The translations under genes and the position numbers were made by a program. From Melampsora larici-populina 98AG31 (Eukaryota; Basidiomycota; Pucciniomycetes; Pucciniales; Melampsoraceae): a DNA stretch of 64,000 bases. Shown here piece after piece: positions 13,123 to 24,300 of this stretch (its first letter is position 1; each line of letters opens with the position of its first letter). The stretch is taken from NCBI RefSeq assembly GCF_000204055.1, contig NW_006768795.1:133605-197604 (forward strand), given 5' to 3'. The notes under the pieces are model-generated. The model had not been told where the DNA came from. It was given only the letters and a program-made list of their open reading frames with translations, and ran no database searches.

Positions 13123-13285
13123 AGGTTCACTCATCATTTCACTAAACAAATTAGGTAGATCATCACCCAATGCCCGGTTGGTATTTATAATGGTTGGTTA
13201 ATCATAACCCTAGCCTTTTAGTTACTAAAGTCAAGATGTGAATTTGCAGAGAAAACGCTATTGGGCAAGTCTGACGTACGTTCGA
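13123..13285. repeat. direct repeat A of insulinase fragment end
   Basis: About 163 bp, clearly similar (roughly 80% by eye) to 13665-13832. Shared words include AGGTTCACTCATCATT, TAGATCATCAC, CCCGGTTGGTAT, AATCATAACC and AATTTGCAGAGAA. It covers the 3' end of the insulinase-like reading frame on the minus strand. Confidence 0.75.
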
Positions 13286-13688
13286 TTTTAGGAAAGTCTT
13301 GTATACAATAAGGTGTAGAATACCACGGTTCGATTGAACTTAATTTGATTCGATTTTCAAATTCACCTGATTGTGATCCAATCACAATTCTACAATGTTC
13401 AGGTTTTAATAAATTCATGGTATCTTGAATCAATTTTGGATCGAATTTGTTGGTTAGATATGAACTTGATAGAATTGATTCACGTGGACATGGTTTTCTT
13501 AATGAAGTGGCTAATGAGGTGGCATATTGAACAGGTGCAGATTGTGATTTGAATCGGAATCGGATTGCAGCTAATTGAGCTTGTTCTGGAAATGTCCATT
13601 CTTGTGGTGGGGTTGATCTTAAGAGATCAAGGTATGCTTCTGATTCAAACGGATTCGATGCGAGAGGTTCACTCATCATTTTGACCAA
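13218..13688 (-). pseudogene. Insulinase (M16, IDE-like) C-terminal fragment
   Basis: About 150 residues match the C-terminal half of insulin-degrading-enzyme-type M16 metallopeptidases: PPQEWTFPEQAQLAAIRFRF, then PRESILSSSYLTNKFDP, LLKPEHCRIVIGSQ and EPWYSTPYCIQD, in the order found in IDE/Ste23 (QEW, FRF, EYL..EF.P, L.PEN.RV.I.S, EEWYGT.Y). The Zn-binding HxxEH half is absent, so this is a gene fragment and not a protease. It lies inside the block that interrupts the Ngaro element, next to a duplicated segment. A second, more reduced copy follows (about 13785-14063), keeping only the SNPF and RT.D....FSAN ends. Gene capture or a local duplication could explain this. Confidence 0.7.
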
Positions 13689-13832
13689 AGACCCAAAGAA
13701 ATTGGTAGATCATCACGAATTACCCGGTTGGTATAATGGTAGGTCAATCATAACCATAGCCTTGTAATTACTAACATCAACATGTCAATTTGCAGAGAAG
13801 AAGCTATCGGCCGAGTCTGGCGTACGTTGGAT
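13665..13832. repeat. direct repeat B of insulinase fragment end
   Basis: Second copy of the segment at 13123-13285, about 542 bp away. Together they show a tandem duplication of the gene fragment followed by loss of the middle of one copy. Confidence 0.75.
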
Positions 13833-14680
13833 CGGATGATCCACAACTCTTGATCCAAATGGATTTGATTCGGAAGCCCAGTGTCCAGCATAATCAAAAT
13901 CATCGTGCGAGTCGTCCAGGTTAATAGAGACAAGAAAGTTGTCCAAAGAGATAGTATTTTTGTTTTGTTGGTCATTAAATTCCATGATGAATAAATTCTG
14001 ATGAGATGTGTTGTGATAATCAAAAGTATAAAAAGGGCATTTAAGCGTTTCAGCGTTTGACATGACATTGTTTTTGAAAGACTAAGACTAAGACACGGAT
14101 ATTGTCCTCAAGGGTGAGGCGACACGATGAAAGCAAATTCAACCGTAAACAAGAAATAAGTAAATGATTTGGGTGAGTATAAGTCCGGTCGGGGGGATGA
14201 TGAAAGAGAGGGAATGTCGGGATGTGTTTCTTCATAACAAAGAAGAAGCTTTGGGCTATATGACCGGTCCAAAAGACAATGAAAAATAGAATCCCAAGGC
14301 ACCAGGAAAAATTTGATATGGAAAGCACCGACAAAATGACAAACGGAAATAAGAATCAGAGAAAGAGAGTCTTCCTTGAACTTTCTGAGAAAAGGATACA
14401 ATAACAGGGGGATGGAGAGATAGACAGATAGAAAGAGAAAAAGAGAAAAAGAGAGAGCAGAAGCCCGTTGAAGATGGGCAACGGTGATGATCTAAAAAAG
14501 AGTAGTAAAAAGCTTTCCGGTAAAGCCGTTTTTTGCAATGAAATTATTGAAGCCGAGCTTGGTGTGATATGCTTTGAGAGCGGTATTGAAGTGCTCAAGT
14601 GATTGGAAAGAAACAAAGAGACTTGAGACCGTGTTGTCATGTGTAGCTGGGGAATAGGTCCTTGTGGCCTGGTAAAGGGT

Positions 14681-14850
14681 CTAGTATAGGTTGGGGAGAG
14701 GCTTGTATAGGAAAAAAGCCAAGGAGAGCGTAATGAAAGCTGAGGCAAAGGGATTGGCAAAGGGTCTGGTATAGGCCGTAGAGGGATTTGTATAGGGAAA
14801 GGGCCATGGAGAGTGTAATGAAGGCTGAGGCATGGGGATGGTCGGGAAGA
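14681..14850. repeat. 85-bp tandem repeat, two units
   Basis: Units start at 14681 (CTAGTATAGG) and 14766 (CTGGTATAGG), period 85 bp, with obvious similarity along the unit (GCTTGTATAGG..., GGAGAG.GTAATGAA.GCTGAGGCA). The wider stretch 14064-14870 is purine-rich on the plus strand and has no supported gene. Confidence 0.7.
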
Positions 14851-14870
14851 ACATTTCTTTAAGTATATAG

Positions 14871-15557
14871 ATGAGAGTCTGCTCAAAGATGAGCTTTGGC
14901 AGACCTTCACCTAATGATTTGATTGATAGAAACGACATTGCTGTTTCATACGATTCTTTAAGATTATTTGCGCCTTATTTAATCGAAATGAAGAAGAAGC
15001 ACAAGGACGTAGTCATCTTTAAATCAGATATAGAGGGAGCTTTTCGAATCATTCCACTCCATCTTCAGTACCAGATTCGTCAAATTTTGAAGATCAAGAA
15101 AAAGTTCAGAGCTGATCATAATTTAACTTTTGGATCATCAGCAAGTCCACACATTTGGTGTGGTGTATTTTCATTAGTCCTTTGGATAGCGGAGGAAGTC
15201 TTTAACATCAAAATGTTGAACAACATGATGGACGACGTGTGGTCAGTCGCACCAGCAAACGATTTTGTGACCTTTAAAGAACATCGGATTCCTTCTATGC
15301 AGGCCAAATTATTGATGATATTCGACATATTAGGATTTCCATGGGTATGGAAAAAACAGTTGCATGGTCCTGTTTTAGAGGTAATTGGTTATGTCGTAGA
15401 CACCGAAAAAATGTTGATTTACCTGGCTCCTGATAAAAAACAGTTAATGATCGAAGCTATTAAAGATTTTGTTTCTAGACCTAAGCAACCGTTAAGGGCT
15501 TGGCAATCATTGGAGGGTTGGGTAAATTGGGGTTGTAACTCAATGCCATTTGGGTGA
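14871..15557 (+). pseudogene. Ngaro reverse transcriptase
   Basis: About 228 residues of reverse transcriptase. Motif A is FKSDIEGAFRIIPLH, motif B-like is LTFGSSASPHIWC, and the catalytic box is NMMDDVW (MDD in place of the usual YxDD). Then come EVIGYVVD and the SLEGWVNWGCNSMPFG segment that joins to RNase H in this family. The frame is lost at 15550-15557, where an extra G in TTTGGGTGA moves the RNase H part to the next frame. It likely acted with the recombinase to copy the element through a circular or linear DNA intermediate, as DIRS/Ngaro elements do. The N-terminal part of the protein lies left of the 9.4-kb block. Confidence 0.8.
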
Positions 15558-16206
15558 TTTGCATTACAGAGTCTTTACGAGAAAACGGGTGGAAAATCGG
15601 AACCTTTTTCTACCGATCTATCTCAACAAGGAAAATCAGGCCGATCTCAGATGGCTCATCAACTACTTCAACGGTTGTGACGGTGTTAGGATGTTGGAAG
15701 CTATCAAATGGTCAATCGCGGAGGCAGATGCGATTTTCTTTAGCGATGCATGTCCTACAGGGATTGGTATATGGGAGCCGATTCCAAAATCAGGTTTCTA
15801 TTTCAAACTTCCCCTCCCTTCCAGAAATATTTTCTGGGCTGAATTACTAGGAATCGTCTGCGCGATCGACTTGGCAATTGATAAAGGTCGGAAAAAGATT
15901 TTCATTCACACCAATTCTAATATTTCATTCCACCTATTCAACTGTCACAACCCAAATATTATCTGCCGTCCTCTATTTCGCCATTGTATTTCTCGACTGA
16001 TCGAAGCTAAGGCTGAGATCAAAGTGGGATTTATTCCTAGAGAACTAAACCAGTGTGCTGACGCTTTGTCTAAATCACAATTTTTGACAGTTTTTAAGGA
16101 CTATCAGGCAGCTAGTATCACTCCTCTGAACATTCCTTTATCTTTATCGAACGGTGGGAAAGATTCTAATATCACAGCAGCAAAGAATTCTCTTAGATCA
16201 TGTTAG
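15550..16206 (+). pseudogene. Ngaro RNase H domain
   Basis: Follows the reverse transcriptase after a one-base frameshift. RNase H landmarks: FFSDACPTGIGIW (first Asp), FWAELLGI (Glu), IFIHTNSNIS (where the third acidic residue, usually the Asp of TDS/TDN, is Asn) and ELNQCADALSK (last Asp). The Asp-to-Asn change would be inactivating, and it fits a C-to-T change at TCG on the opposite strand. The stop TAG (16204-16206) overlaps the ATG of the recombinase frame by 7 bases, a compact arrangement typical of this class. Confidence 0.75.
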
Positions 16207-17240
16207 TTCCGATTAAGAAAAAGGAAATTAAAATGAAGAAGAAGAAACATATTAAAGTTATTAGTTTAAATGATTTAAAATCGCTATCTATTAAGGACCG
16301 TTTATCATCAATGTCTCTTTCAACAAAGGCTAAGTACAAGTCAGGCTTTAGAAGTTTCTTTAAGTTTTGTGAATTATTCAGTACTCCGTTTTACACAGAT
16401 GAGAAGACTTTGACTTGGTACATTTCTTATCTCAGTCGTTTAATATTTCCACGTTCAGTCATGATTTATCTAACGGGCATCAAGTATAATTTCAAGATTA
16501 AGTTCCCATCCTTGATTTGTGAAACGGATTCGGTTTTAGTGAAGGAAGTTATGAAGGGTTGTATTAATGGGTTTTCAAAACCGGTCAACAGGAAGAAACC
16601 ATTAACAGTATCTCAAATTGAATCAGTGGTTTCACAATCTTCTTCATCTCATGACAATCGTCTTTTCTTAGCAATTTTAGGGGTAGGATTTGGAGGATTG
16701 CACCGTTTAGGAGAGCTTACAATTCCTGATTCTTCCAAGCTTTATGATGTTAGGAAAATAGTTACTTGAGCGTCTTTGAAATTCTCAACATGTTTTTGTT
16801 ATTTTCAATATTCATTACCTTATTCAAAAGGCAACAAGACATTTTTAGGAGCTCCGGTTATTATTCAACATTTTGATAATTCAATCGCCTGTCCAGTAAC
16901 TTTATTAAAATCTTATTTGAGATCTCGAGATGAACTGTTTGTTTCATTACCAGCTTTATTTTTAACGTCTGAAGGTATATCTCCATCACGATCTTGGTTC
17001 CTCAAGAGATTTCACAAGTTTTTCGATAAAACTTTTTCAGGACATTCATTACAATCTGGAGGCGCTACTACCTTGGCTCAGTCCGGTTTTTCTCTAGACT
17101 ACATCAAAAGCGCTGGGCGCTGGTCTTCAGAAGCGTTTTTAATTTACATACATGGTCATGCAGCTCTCCGTTTACCGGAAGCACAAAATCATATTGTTGG
17201 TCATGATTCTCACGTGGGTGCAAATGTCGTTTTTGTATAG
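16200..17240 (+). pseudogene. Ngaro tyrosine recombinase, one in-frame stop
   Basis: The tyrosine recombinase would integrate the element copy without a target duplication. The SAM-like N-terminal core-binding part is SLSTKAKYKSGFRSFFKFC. The catalytic part has box I with Arg (GLHRLGEL), box II (GHSLQSGGATTLAQ), GRWSS and the nucleophile Tyr in FLIYIHGH. The frame is cut by TGA at 16767-16769, and reading resumes in the same frame at 16770. The HxxR motif of box II reads HSLQ, so the second catalytic Arg is lost. Both lesions fit C-to-T change at TCG, on opposite strands. It starts at the ATG overlapping the RNase H stop. Confidence 0.8.
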
Positions 17241-17419
17241 TAAGTTTTTAGTATTTTGTTGGTTGGCTTTCATGATTTTGACCACGTATATTATAAAAAT
17301 TTTGCAAGATGTTTCTTTCGGAACCTGACGTATTGTTTTAAATTTCATTGCGGTATCTTTCTATTCTCCTCCCTACTTCACCACTCTTGACTTTACGCTT
17401 TTCTATAGGCGGGTCGGAG

Positions 17420-17544
17420 GGGGTGTTAGGTTAGGAATGATGAAATTTATCGTCTCTTGGTTTGTGTACCAAGGGGCTTTTAGCCACACCTAACTAATAC
17501 GTTATGTTTCTTATGTTTGTGAGTGTTCTGGTTTAAAACATTTC
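17420..17544 (+). repeat. split direct repeat B1 of Ngaro element
   Basis: 125 bp, identical to 18031-18155 except for one base (CTTTTAGCC versus CTTTCAGCC). It contains CGTCTCTTGGTTTGTGTACC and GAGTGTTCTGGTTTAAAACA. It lies 180 bp after the recombinase stop. The B1-A2-B2 order matches split direct repeats of Ngaro elements. Confidence 0.85.
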
Positions 17545-18030
17545 TTGAAGTTGGTCACTTGTTATTAACAGATAGGAATGTTAAAACAACAGGGCTATTT
17601 ACATTACATGTTATCTGACGGGTTGGATTTTATCATATTGAAGTTGGTTTTTGATTGACGTCATTTCCCGTTTACCACTTCTTCTTTACCGTTCCTTTTG
17701 ATAACATCTTTTCTTTAACATCTCACTCGCAAACATCTTTCTTATCATTCAAAGATAAATTTTTCTACCCACCCTCTCCTCCCTTATTTTTTATTTGGTT
17801 CAGGAGTTTATTGGTTCAGGAGTTTATTTCTTTAGGCGTTTATTATTAAAATTGTGTATTGTTCAAGTATTCTTTTATTCAAGATATTTATCCAGGATAA
17901 TTTGTGGTTACTACTTTAAAGAGTTCGCTACAGTTATTCCATATTAGGTTCAAAACTCATTTCACATTTTGTTAAAAGGTTATCATCTTAGTGTGATTGT
18001 TTTAACTTATGTGTCCGCTAGCCACCCCGT

Positions 18031-18155
18031 GGGGTGTTAGGTTAGGAATGATGAAATTTATCGTCTCTTGGTTTGTGTACCAAGGGGCTTTCAGCCACAC
18101 CTAACTAATACGTTATGTTTCTTATGTTTGTGAGTGTTCTGGTTTAAAACATTTC
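18031..18155 (+). repeat. split direct repeat B2, right end of element
   Basis: Second copy of the 125-bp repeat. The 486 bp between the copies (17545-18030) would be A2, whose partner A1 should lie at the left end outside this window. Confidence 0.8.
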
Positions 18156-19140
18156 GCAAAAAAATCTAACTTGAGACCCCCTAATTTCTATTTTATTACA
18201 ATGTAGTTATCAAACAGAGGTAGGAGCATCAGACACACAAGCCACCCACAGAACTCGCTCTCATTTCACTTTACATAGTCTCTCGCTTCATTTGTGTGTC
18301 TATTTCAGTTCAGGCTTGTTCCACATGATTAATCAAGCCTGCCCTCTGCGGCTGTTTAGCGTGAACCAGATACAACAGAGTATCCAAACGCCAAGATACC
18401 CATTCCACTTGGGCCCGAGAGGTTGCAGGATTGCGGAAGGCACTCAACAAGATCCAGGCTCAAGTTGAAGAGAATGACAGTCTTCACAACAGCCATCCAG
18501 CAAAAGCGCGAACGCTAACCTGGGAAATGTATGTACAATGTTCAAAGTGCGTTGAGATGATTTTGCTCAATCAACAGCACTTGTGTCGATCAAGTGGTGT
18601 CTCATCAAGTCTTTTCGAGGACAGGCAAGGCAAGCAAAAACAAGGTACTGCGCATTTGGCTTTCACGGTGATGTCATACTCGAATCATCACGAGTGCATG
18701 CGTGTGCACTTTGGTGGGTTTCGGGAGACCCGCTTGCGCATGCTTGAAGATTTGGACACGAGCACTCATCCTTCACTCTGCTTCGAGCGGCTTCTTCGCT
18801 CATTTTCATGTCTGCACAAAATTCATTTCAAAAGATCACAAAATCTTGACTATTAAGGTCTCGCTGGAGACGGTCGATATCGGTTTTCATCTAGCCTACT
18901 AAATTTTTGGTTGTCGATGAGTCCCGTCTCGACTAAACGAGTATAACGAAGCGATTACAGATTTCAGGTGGAAACTAAAAAGAAAAGAAATTTAAACGAT
19001 TTGTAGAAATCCGAGACTATGGCCTTGATATTATTTTTTTAATACCAATCAAGATTCTTCTGAAGTGATATCACAAATACAGGGTAAAGCGAGGTCAACA
19101 AAAACCAAAAAAAAACACATATGGGGGTTAGGGAGTCTTC
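18156..19140. other. intergenic; no supported gene
   Basis: Between the retroelement end and the aquaporin stop. An open frame at 18431-18856 has no recognisable motif and I do not call it. A short segment near 18915 resembles a hammerhead ribozyme core but lacks key bases. Confidence 0.5.
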
Positions 19141-21351
19141 TCAATCACTTTCGTCAGCATGCTTGATGTTACCAGAACTACTGGTACCTAGATGAGTCTC
19201 ATGAGCGGGGGGGAGTCCTCGGAGACGTCGAATGAATCCGGAAGCGTTAGGGTTATGCAAAGGGCTCTCGACACCATCGGTTCCAATGCAGCAATCGTAG
19301 ATGAAGCAACCAACGAAAGTTCCGCTGTCGGAAGAAACAAATATCAACTTTCATCCGACTGTGACCAAGCCCGATATGCTAGAAAAGACTTACCACACGG
19401 GCGCCAAAGTTGCACACCAGAACCAGTATCTAAATAAAGCGGAAGGCGATTATCGCAGTTAGCATATCCACCACACTTGCAAAACATCCCACACGTACCC
19501 TGATCTGATTCGCCAAACCTCACTCCCATACCCGGCGGCCCAAGTAACTAGTCTGGGTCCGATATCCCTAGATGTAAAAACATTTAGTTCAACATTCTGA
19601 ATAGAAGGAGTGGGTCACTAGATAGAAAGAGAGGGAGAACTCACCTAGCGGGGTTCAAAGCGAAGGAGGTCTAATCATAATCGAACTCGTAAGCTTGGGG
19701 TTGGTACCGAACTCCGAGTAAGCTTCAACTCAATACTCACCTGCATTCCCCTGTTTGGAAATATGGTGGTTAGTTAATGTAATGAGCAACATTGTTCCAA
19801 TTTTTGAACTCACAGAGTAGACGCCAGAGCGAAGACCACCCAAAGTATGATAAAGGGACTGATTCCTTTTGGTGGCGCCATGTTACCAGCATCTCCGGTA
19901 GCAACACTGGCAATCGTTGTTCATGTCAGCATTTTTTCTCAATCGACGCTGACCATCTATGTACTCACATAAACATCATCAATATCGCAGTCATCAAGAA
20001 TTCGTTGAAAAAACATCCGAGGTTAGACATATATGGAAGACTATAGCGGTTGTATCAAATTAGATAAACTATATAATCTCAAAATCAGACATCAATTGTG
20101 AGAGCTCACGGGTCTGAAAATTAGGAAGCGTTTTGGTAAGCTTTGCGGTAGATAGACTTATGACGCATGATTGAGACTTACTCGTGAAGTACAGGCCTCC
20201 GGTTTTATTAATCGTCCGTATGTGGGCTCCTCCCTCGAACAAAGAGATGGCGCGGGAATAATTCAAGTCTTGAACCAGGTCATTCCAAAATCAGTATACG
20301 AGTGCTATTTGCAGATAGCATATTGTATACTGCTCACACGTGAGTCTAGATTGGTGATGTACACGTTAGAACATGATGCTGAAGCTCTGTTGAAATCTAG
20401 AGATAAATTGCGTACCCTGCTCCAAAGAATGCGCCAGTGAATTGGGCCAACCAGTAAAGAGGTCTACACACGATATTGGTCGGTGAACAAGCGTTCTTCT
20501 GGATGAGATCATTGGAAGACATCTTACACTTTTTTCCAAGAGAATCCCCGCAATAATGCTAAAGTCAGAGTGACAGCCGGGTTGATCTATAGAAGTAATC
20601 AAATGAGTGATTCCATGCAGGAAATGGAAGAGATGGCACGTAGCGCATCTTCAATCAACTAAAAAAACGAGTACTTACGTGTCCTCCACTGATACCTCCA
20701 GATACAACCACACCGAGCATACTAACAACGAGCACCATAAAACGTCAACGCTCTTCCGCCGTAACTCAAACGAGTTCTATTTCACCTACACAGCTACTCC
20801 CCATCCGAACTGAGGAAAGACGAAGGATCTGTTAGACATATGGAGACTGAGCATATTTTTTCAAGGATGAACTCACCGATACGGTAGTCCAACTACCTCT
20901 CTCACCTGGGGCAACACTGGTAGATCCACCAAGAGTGACTTGATGATTGACGGCCGTACCTAGATTATTCATCATGAGTGACGTTGGTGAGCTCAAAAAT
21001 TTCCGAAGGAAGGAGAATACAATGGAGTCACTAACCGAAAAGAACCAACACGGCAGTCCCAAAGAACTCCCTAAACCCAAGGGATCAGCACAACCGATTA
21101 TGGGAATCAATCAAGAACTACAGAACTTACGCCCAGAATTCACGTGTTTGGCTACGGAACCTCGATATCCCAGTTTCCTTTCGGCGGGCTTGGACGTCTG
21201 GGAAACGAGAGTCTAGCGCAGGCATAACAGACATGCCAGGCGTGTTCGATTGATAATCATATTGATCGGTCCCGCGGTTACCTTCTAGGTCGCGCACTTT
21301 GTCTGCGGAGGATCTTCGGTGTTGAACGCTTGAATCTTGGTGAGAAGCCAT
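19141..21351 (-). CDS. Aquaglyceroporin (MIP family), 17 exons
   Basis: A plasma-membrane channel for water, glycerol or similar solutes. Exons, minus strand: 21351-21131, 21070-21036, 20959-20877, 20809-20790, 20721-20679, 20586-20528, 20463-20416, 20304-20300, 20268-20182, 20113-20110, 20040-19969, 19906-19814, 19750-19741, 19670-19645, 19567-19499, 19429-19394, 19324-19141. They join to 364 residues without a stop. The first pore loop is SGGHINPAVTL (NPA 136-138) and the second FALNPARDIGPR (NPA 266-268, filter Arg269, and Asp270 typical of aquaglyceroporins). Also seen: REFWAEFFGTAVLVLFG (helix 1) and FFNEFLMTAILMM (helix 4). Hydrophilic N- and C-terminal tails face the cytosol. Exons of 5, 4 and 10 nt are needed to keep frame and motifs. 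The 4-nt one supplies part of FTNPLPYMS; the 5-nt one is least certain. ATG 21351 is the first in frame. Confidence 0.85.
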
Positions 21352-24300
21352 TGCTATACGAGTCTTGGGGATTGATAAGGAACTAAAGCTATTCAAAAAG
21401 GTACGGAAATGGAGAAACGCTAAAGTGGTTTATAACAGTTCTTATCTTGAAATAATGATGAGCGAAGCCACAGGAGCTCTTGCAAAAAGACAAATCCAGG
21501 AGATATGGGGATGATAGAAAGGAGGAGAACGCTTCCCGTCGATGTCTTTTCTTCTGAAGGAAGAGATGAAGAAACACAAGAATAGAAGCAGAGCGGTGGC
21601 CAACCAGGAACTTATATGGAGGTAGGAGTCCAAGTAAGTGTGGTTGTCAGACTCAGAACACCCCCTTTCAATTTATACTTTAAGTGAGTTCTCCGGGACG
21701 GGAGGTCAACCCCAAATCAAAGACTCGCCCCGCCCTTTCGAGATTCTCCATCATCATGACAGACTACGTACAGTATCATAATCGGCAGATCCCTTATTGC
21801 ATCATCAATCAACAAGCCCACACAACGGATTAATGTATGAATATTGGCCTCTACGGAATCTTCGAGTTGGTAATGGTGATGACTATCAAGTCCCCGCAGA
21901 GAACCCGGAACCACTCAGTAGTGTTGGGGTGTGTCTAATATTGTAGACATAGTGAGTGTCCAAGGGGGAACAGGGTGGGGCAACGCAGGGACAGGGAAGC
22001 GGTAGGCGCGTAATATAGATCGACAAACAAACAAAACGATACCCTCATACTGCGATATCTAACTCCCGAAATTCGATCATCGTCCTTTTACTGTTTAATA
22101 AAAAGGTAATAATCGTACTATGTAACATATGAGGTCAACTTACGGTGGAGTTGAAGCGCAAAGAGTTCTATGAATCATCAAAACAATTGCGTCAAACCCT
22201 TGGTACCACCGAGAGAAAATCTCCGGTGGTCAAAGCTTATGGTTTCTGAGTTGTTGTACTTACATACTTGTCTAGTCCTGCTTTTTGGAAATAGCCTAAT
22301 GCATTGAATTTGAGCCAATGATGAATCACATCAGCCTCAGGTGAGGATCTACTTCATACGTTAGCAAATCGTCTCATTGCCTCGACTTCAATTATCGGAG
22401 GAATGTAGGCTGATCGCAGAAATAGTTTGATCCAGACAGACATGGCTTTGCATGCGCCAAGTCAATTAATATCCTGGAGATCTGTAGGGGAGAACATCAG
22501 ATGAAAGACAACCGGGGTGTATGGAAGACAGAATTAAAGGGTCTCATAGTGCTATATCTGCTTCATGCTGAGACTGCTTGCAGAGACATCACTTCGCAGA
22601 AAAGACCTTGAGAAGATCTCGTACGGTTCCTGTAAATGGGCTCACTATTGGGTGTTCGGGACGCGCATGCAAGGCACAATTCCCAAGATGAGATATCCAG
22701 TTATGTCCGAACTCCGGCGGTGTTCGCCGATAGCCAAATAAAGACTTGAGATCTAGAATTCAAAGTTTCGGTACGTAGTCTTGGAAAAATTGCGAGAGTT
22801 TTTGGTGTGAATGTGATCCATCATCCAATTGCCACATTCGAGAGCGGACGTGGCCGCTTCGGAGGCGGGGCTTAGTTAAGCTTAGGGTCAGAGTATCTTC
22901 AGACGCAATTCCAAGCCGCTGCTGAGGATTGATACACATAGGAAGTGGTGGGTTTCGACTGCGATAAGTCTCAGTTCAGCTCAGCTCCTGTTCAGAAACA
23001 CGGCTACACGCAATGAATGATCGAGGCTTGGTGATAGAAACGCAGAGTACCATAAAGGATCATATGACTTGACAAGAACAGTGCTTAAAGTCAACAAATA
23101 CACATCAAGATATCATGGCAATCTCGATATACCATTGGCAGACTCTGAGATACATCCACCATCACGTTCCAACGTCGTGGCGCAGTGAGCAGTGAGGTTA
23201 TTTGTACATCCAGGTAATTTTTCCAACACCGAAGCGAGAGTCTAAATGACTTGCTCGGTTCATGGATCGTCTTTAGATAATTGCCGTTCATTTACCCCTG
23301 GCAGTCATTCCTTAAGCAGTTGCATATGTGAGATTAACTTTCGTTTAGCTCCGAAATGTTCTCAAGTTTCGCTTAAGCGAAATTGCCCAGGAGACCGTCA
23401 CTGGTGGCCCTTGATATCAAGCCTCGATTTTGTATGACAAGAGGAACCTAATCCATTTGTGATCGGTATCTAACTATCTTGTTTCGGTTGCCTAGGTGTA
23501 GGTCACAAAGCGGATGAGGACGTTAAAATAGAAGGGTCTAAATGACAGGTAATTTAAAGTCTGAGTCTGCTATTACATATAGTGATCCGATCTTTCATCT
23601 CGCTCAACATCTTGTCAGATTTGTGCCCATTCATCTTGCTACATACGTAGGGCCAATGCTATATCTTTGTAATTGCAACGAGTGTTTATGATGAAGCTGC
23701 TTTTCTCAGTTGCTTGCCGGGGTGGACATTCGAGCGGCTTCTGAGTTCATGAATCAACAAAATTCAAAACCCCCAATTGGCTCGGGTGAGCGGGTCTCAT
23801 GAGGTCTTATCATTGCCATATAGAGTGCATACAAGCTTTTCAAAGCATGTTTCATTTAGTGTTGATATTGACGCGTGTGTCTGCTAACGTAAATGCCGTC
23901 GGTGGATGATGAATTTCATGGAAATTCTCAATCATTGTCTGACTTTTTCTAGTGGGAATGCTAGACATCAAGACGCCTATAGTACGGTACAGCGAACTGA
24001 AGTGAGAGGAAGTGACTCACAAGTATCAGCACAAGTTACCAAGCCGCCTGCTGGAATTTGAACGTCCAAAAGCCTGACGAAATTTACCCGCAAAACTCAA
24101 GCAAATTGCCGCCAAAGCCTTTCCCAACGTTGTGGAATTGACTGTAAATGCCCACAGGCCGGCGGTGCTCTTCCGGTATCGCAAATATGCAGTCTCGGTT
24201 CTTTCCAACATTACAGGAGCTCACCTCACAAACCACTCTATGATCGCCGATGAGCTCGAAAAGTACAAAGATTTTCTCGGTTTGGCATGTCCCCACGCGC

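Larger units (their letters stand above)
1..18155 (+). mobile_element. Ngaro/DIRS-like YR retroelement, interrupted
   Basis: Protein-coding pieces in one orientation read in the order of a Ngaro-type element: gag-like region (2-805), linker before the reverse transcriptase (4989-5474), reverse transcriptase (from 14871), RNase H, tyrosine recombinase (to 17240), then split direct repeats ending at 18155. The break at 5474/14871 falls inside one conserved block: the left piece ends KKDSKKTR and the right piece starts (M)RVCSKMSFGRP, which read as contiguous in this family. Hence I treat them as one copy, split by hAT copy 1 (808-4988) and by a 9.4-kb block (5475-14870). The left end is outside the window. 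Two separate copies joined by rearrangement remain possible. Confidence 0.7.

Noticed and set aside
13748..14910. Several overlapping minus-strand open frames
   Set aside because: Low-complexity, pyrimidine-rich translations consistent with tandem repeats and not proteins, apart from the reduced insulinase copy noted at 13785-14063.
18431..18856. 141-codon open frame
   Set aside because: No recognisable domain, no neighbouring exons and no clear start context.
18900..18950. Hammerhead ribozyme-like segment (TCGATGAGTCC ... CTAAAC)
   Set aside because: The conserved CUGAUGA reads UCGAUGA and GAAA reads UAAA, and the third stem is not evident. At best a degenerate relic.
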